From Elusimicrobiota bacterium (GTDB lineage: Bacteria; Elusimicrobiota; Elusimicrobia; 2-02-FULL-39-32), in the NCBI GenBank assembly GCA_023249715.1, contig JAHFCA010000112.1:1-5293 (forward strand): a stretch of DNA of 5,293 nt. Direction: 5' to 3'. The notes beneath the pieces are model-generated. The model made no database searches, had not been told where the DNA came from, and worked only from the letters and a program-made list of their open reading frames with translations. Each line of letters begins with the position of its first letter. Position 1 is the first letter of the stretch. The position numbers and the translations under genes were made by a program. Of this stretch, positions 5,287 to 5,293 are shown in pieces.

Positions 5287-5293
5287 TGATATC

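Overview
The window looks like ordinary bacterial chromosome with roughly mid-40s % GC. It holds seven protein genes, one of them cut by the window edge. Six lie on the minus strand as a tightly packed run, and one Fur-family regulator lies divergently on the plus strand. The gene set fits a Gram-negative, possibly deltaproteobacteria-like, lineage: a family 4 [4Fe-4S] uracil-DNA glycosylase, MutY, PmbA, AroE, a small membrane-anchored TPR protein and a Fur regulator with two CxxC zinc pairs. The taxonomic guess is weak. There are no rRNA or tRNA genes, CRISPR arrays or transposase genes.

Layout in the direction of minus-strand transcription (right to left): family 4 uracil-DNA glycosylase (4744-4139), a 160-bp near-palindromic insertion (4155-3996), a HAD phosphatase of the YihX type (3987-3382), mutY (3385-2321), a short spacer with an unusual set of inverted repeats (2309-2260), a two-TM TPR protein (2258-1740), pmbA (1743-394) and the first half of aroE (404-1, running off the window). 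Three junctions overlap (TTGA, ATGA and an 11-base overlap), so much of the run is probably one operon. To the right, fur (4834-5286) reads the other way from a strong sigma70-type promoter, with an operator-like palindrome directly after its -10 box.

The most interesting structure is the 160-bp element between the glycosylase and the HAD gene. It has 23-bp terminal inverted repeats, it can pair along most of its length, and it is flanked by a direct repeat TTAAA. It therefore looks like a MITE (a non-autonomous transposon remnant). Removing the element and one TTAAA copy in silico restores an uninterrupted glycosylase frame that ends inside the HAD start (14-base overlap), replacing the last four residues LILR with HEKL. 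The insertion thus seems to have split a formerly overlapping gene pair and to supply the present stop codon.

Two other points stand out. The glycosylase promoter has a perfect TATAAT six bases before the ATG, which predicts a leaderless mRNA. The mutY/TPR spacer holds two interleaved inverted repeats that can form only one hairpin at a time, and the stronger hairpin ends one base before the TPR start codon.

Functionally, two [4Fe-4S] base-excision repair enzymes (uracil removal; adenine opposite 8-oxoguanine) sit beside a metal-sensing regulator. The remaining genes are a protease subunit, a shikimate-pathway enzyme, a small phosphatase and an anchored TPR protein with no obvious shared pathway.
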